From: an uncultured Chitinophagaceae bacterium
GTDB taxonomy: Bacteria > Bacteroidota > Bacteroidia > Chitinophagales > Chitinophagaceae
NCBI GenBank assembly: GCA_937981995.1
Contig: CALJNC010000026.1
Location: forward strand, 53,903 to 117,902
Reading direction: 5' to 3'
DNA: 64,000 nt
Shown: in pieces, positions 62,382 to 64,000 of the stretch
Layout: the number at the start of each line of letters is the position of its first letter
Numbering within the stretch: the stretch's first letter is position 1
The notes under the pieces: model-generated
Told to the model about the DNA's origin: nothing
The model's database searches: none
What the model saw: only the letters and a program-made list of their open reading frames with translations
Position numbers and translations under genes: made by a program

Positions 62382-62479
62382 AAGGGGTAAAAATACTCTC
62401 TTTGCCTAATAGAAAAAACAAAGCACCCTCTTTTTTATGTGATGAGATTAGATTTATCAATTTGTTTAGATTTTCACTC

Positions 62480-63511
62480 TTAGCCTATTTGTATTCCTAG
62501 CCATTCTTGAACATTTTTGTGCCACATATCTTTTCCTTCTTGTTCTTCAAGTATACCAATTTCAACGGCATAGTCTACTACTCGGCCGGGATAGGAGGTG
62601 CCCACACCTTCCATTTCTCCTAAGGGATAGGGATCATCTAATCCCATAATTATTTGGCTAGCTCCCACACGTCTTTTTAGGAGTTCCAATGTGTAAGAGT
62701 CATGTACCAGAGTGTCATAGTACAAGTTTTTATGTCCTAATGTTTTTCTTGGGTCTTGGTAATTTTTAAATATATCAGGTCTTCCATCATAACCTTGAAT
62801 TCTTCTTCCATAGTTTGCTATGCCTAACATGCCACCATGCGCAAAACTAGTACGCATATTAGGGTACTTATTAGGTAAATCGCGCAACGTATATAGGTGC
62901 AGCGTATCGCCACATTGCGCCATCATCCAAACCAAATGAAAACGCCAATATTGATCTTTTAAAGCAACCATTTTTTGTCCGTCATAAGGATGGATTTGAA
63001 CTGCCAAGCCGTATTTATTTGCCAATTCAAAAATTGGGTCAACATCTGCTTCGGCTACTGAGAGCCACTCGCCATTGGCATTTAAAAAATGAGTGGGTAA
63101 ACAAAGTAGTTTTAATCCAAGTTCAGTTACGCAACGCTCAATTTCCTTAAGAGCTTGGTCAATATATAATGGTTGCACTACAAAGCCGCAGGTAAACTTA
63201 TCAGCATAGTCAGCCTGTATGGAGGCATTGTATTCATTTTGGAAACGAATACCATCAGCGCAATCTTGTTTGTCCCAGCCGTTGCAATACAATTGCGAAA
63301 GGCACAGCATTACGCCATGATCAATCTTGTTCTGTTCCATCCATTCTAATTTTTCCTTAAGGAAAAAACTGGAATGTGTAATGGGTCGAGACCAATCACC
63401 CTGTCTCATAAACTTCTTATCGTCATCAATCCAAAATAGCTTCTTGTCCTTCATAAATTTAGGAATCTGAGAAGGTTCAGGAAGTATATGTCCGTGTCCG
63501 TTTATACGCAT
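62480..63511 (-). CDS. Amidohydrolase, ACMSD-like (aminocarboxymuconate-semialdehyde decarboxylase family)
   Basis: The 343-residue protein has the metal motif HGHILPEPSQ at the start, CLPTHFLNANGEWL, AVQIHPYDG with His, SFAHGGMLG and the metal-ligand Asp in MGLDDPYPLG. These fit the zinc-dependent ACMSD branch of amidohydrolase_2. Known: ACMSD decarboxylates a tryptophan/kynurenine-pathway intermediate; relatives decarboxylate other aromatic acids. No kynurenine gene is next to it. It stands alone before the insertion sequence. Confidence 0.82.
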   Translation of the reverse strand: MRINGHGHILPEPSQIPKFMKDKKLFWIDDDKKFMRQGDWSRPITHSSFFLKEKLEWMEQNKIDHGVMLCLSQLYCNGWDKQDCADGIRFQNEYNASIQADYADKFTCGFVVQPLYIDQALKEIERCVTELGLKLLCLPTHFLNANGEWLSVAEADVDPIFELANKYGLAVQIHPYDGQKMVALKDQYWRFHLVWMMAQCGDTLHLYTLRDLPNKYPNMRTSFAHGGMLGIANYGRRIQGYDGRPDIFKNYQDPRKTLGHKNLYYDTLVHDSYTLELLKRRVGASQIIMGLDDPYPLGEMEGVGTSYPGRVVDYAVEIGILEEQEGKDMWHKNVQEWLGIQIG

Positions 63512-63751
63512 GCGCTAAAGGTACAACGGGTATTAATATAACAAAGGCTTGATTAAAGAAGGATAACGGTCTCGGCTATGATTAGTACGGGAATAAAAAA
63601 GCACTTTTGTTTCCGTTTGAGCGATTAGCCGAATCTTTTTGTTTGTTTTTATTTTTTCTGTTTAAAAGCCAAATCCAAAAGATTTGGCGTACACTCTAAA
63701 TATACACAGACCTTGGCTTAAAGCCTAAAACCCGCATTAATTATAGCCATT
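63512..63751. other. Intergenic region before the insertion sequence
   Basis: No gene is seen. A hairpin GCCAAATC (63668-63675), loop CAAAA, GATTTGGC (63681-63688) is the only clear structure. Beyond it the sequence is AT-rich with T runs. Confidence 0.5.
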
Positions 63752-64000
63752 GAGCCTGTTGCAGAACTCATATAAAATTAACACAAAGTGGATTACTGAC
63801 GAAAAAATAATAGTAGTAGCAAATTAATTTTAGGGTATGCAAGGTCGTAAAGAGTTTAGCCCCAAAGTATTTTACCAAACCAGTTTGTCTGATTTGGTAG
63901 CAAAAGATAATTATTATCGTCGCCTCGATGCGTTGCTGGATTTACATTTTTTATACAAGCGCACGGCAGATTATTATGGCACCGAAGGCCAAGAAAGTAT
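63752..64000 (+). mobile_element. Left part of an IS1182-family insertion sequence (continues past the window)
   Basis: The transposase start lies at 63837. The sequence GAGCCTGTTGCAGAACT (63752-63768) is my candidate for the left end, but the matching right end is outside the window, so the terminal repeat cannot be tested. The boundary is uncertain by some tens of bases. Confidence 0.5.
63837..64000 (+). CDS. IS1182-family transposase, N-terminal part (cut by window edge)
   Basis: ATG 63837 opens MQGRKEFSPKVFYQTSLSDL, then AKDNYYRRLDALLDLHFLYK and YYGTEGQES, the common N-terminus of IS1182-type DDE transposases (FxxKLFY...LVPkdhfYRRL...YYGxxGrpS). The frame has no stop up to the window end. 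The DDE residues lie beyond the window. It follows the ACMSD-like gene by 325 bases on the other strand. Confidence 0.82.
   Translation, partial: MQGRKEFSPKVFYQTSLSDLVAKDNYYRRLDALLDLHFLYKRTADYYGTEGQES

Noticed and set aside
1..64000. CRISPR array, prophage, toxin-antitoxin or restriction system
   Set aside because: I saw no regularly spaced repeats, phage structural genes or pairs typical of such systems in any part of the window.

Overview
The window is an AT-rich chromosomal segment from a member of the Bacteroidota, probably of the Chitinophagales/Sphingobacteriales side (the class-level placement is inference). Reasons: several secreted proteins end in the type IX secretion (T9SS) C-terminal sorting domain; GldJ is encoded directly upstream of MurF; there are a TonB-dependent receptor with a carboxypeptidase-like N-terminal domain, a DUF2723 membrane protein, a DUF4476 protein, a HU-CCDC81/SPOR envelope protein and a MoxR/DUF58 pair; and several genes carry the Bacteroidota promoter form TTG...TAnnTTTG instead of the E. 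coli type. Genes are dense, on both strands, and most are ordinary housekeeping genes.

Layout. 1-4.7 kb: DUF58 and MoxR (bat-type locus, minus strand, cut by the window edge), a T9SS-secreted protein, yidC. 4.9-9.7 kb: a secreted T9SS metallopeptidase, then an operon read leftwards hisS - plsC - small membrane protein - a priA gene cut down to its N-terminal DNA-binding domain. 9.7-16.3 kb: outer-membrane block of a TonB-dependent receptor, a TPR/beta-barrel fusion and an HU/SPOR protein. 16.3-20.9 kb: rimP-nusA-infB, preceded by a hairpin that lies between a promoter and the first gene. 20.9-29.9 kb: an orphan T9SS sorting-domain remnant, a CAP protein, an iodotyrosine-deiodinase-like flavoprotein, a SurA-like chaperone, a second MoxR, homogentisate dioxygenase, an M20 amidohydrolase and basic secreted or SPOR proteins. 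30.2-34.5 kb: gldJ, murF, a DUF1232-like peptide, galE, tRNA-Gln(UUG). 34.6-44.1 kb (minus strand): DUF4476 protein, biotin carrier protein, DUF2723 protein, aroA-aroB-monooxygenase-SAM hydroxide adenosyltransferase, rpsG and rpsL.

44.2-47.8 kb holds two LVIVD lipoproteins, a Kazal-type lipoprotein, a small orphan ORF and a PDZ/T9SS protein. 47.9-57.7 kb: uvrA, LMW phosphatase, a DinB-like protein, xerD, aroQ, a lipoprotein, a LuxE-like acyl-protein synthetase, topA. 57.7-63.5 kb: a PstS-like lipoprotein with a TPR partner, uppP, a DUF3098 protein, ftsX and an ACMSD-like amidohydrolase. The right edge enters an IS1182-type insertion sequence.

I saw no CRISPR array, prophage, toxin-antitoxin pair or obvious defence island. 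The items most worth a second look are the truncated priA, the iodotyrosine-deiodinase-like enzyme, the TPR/barrel fusion, the hairpin in the rimP-nusA-infB leader, the rpsL-rpsG pair without fusA, and the run of very basic secreted proteins.
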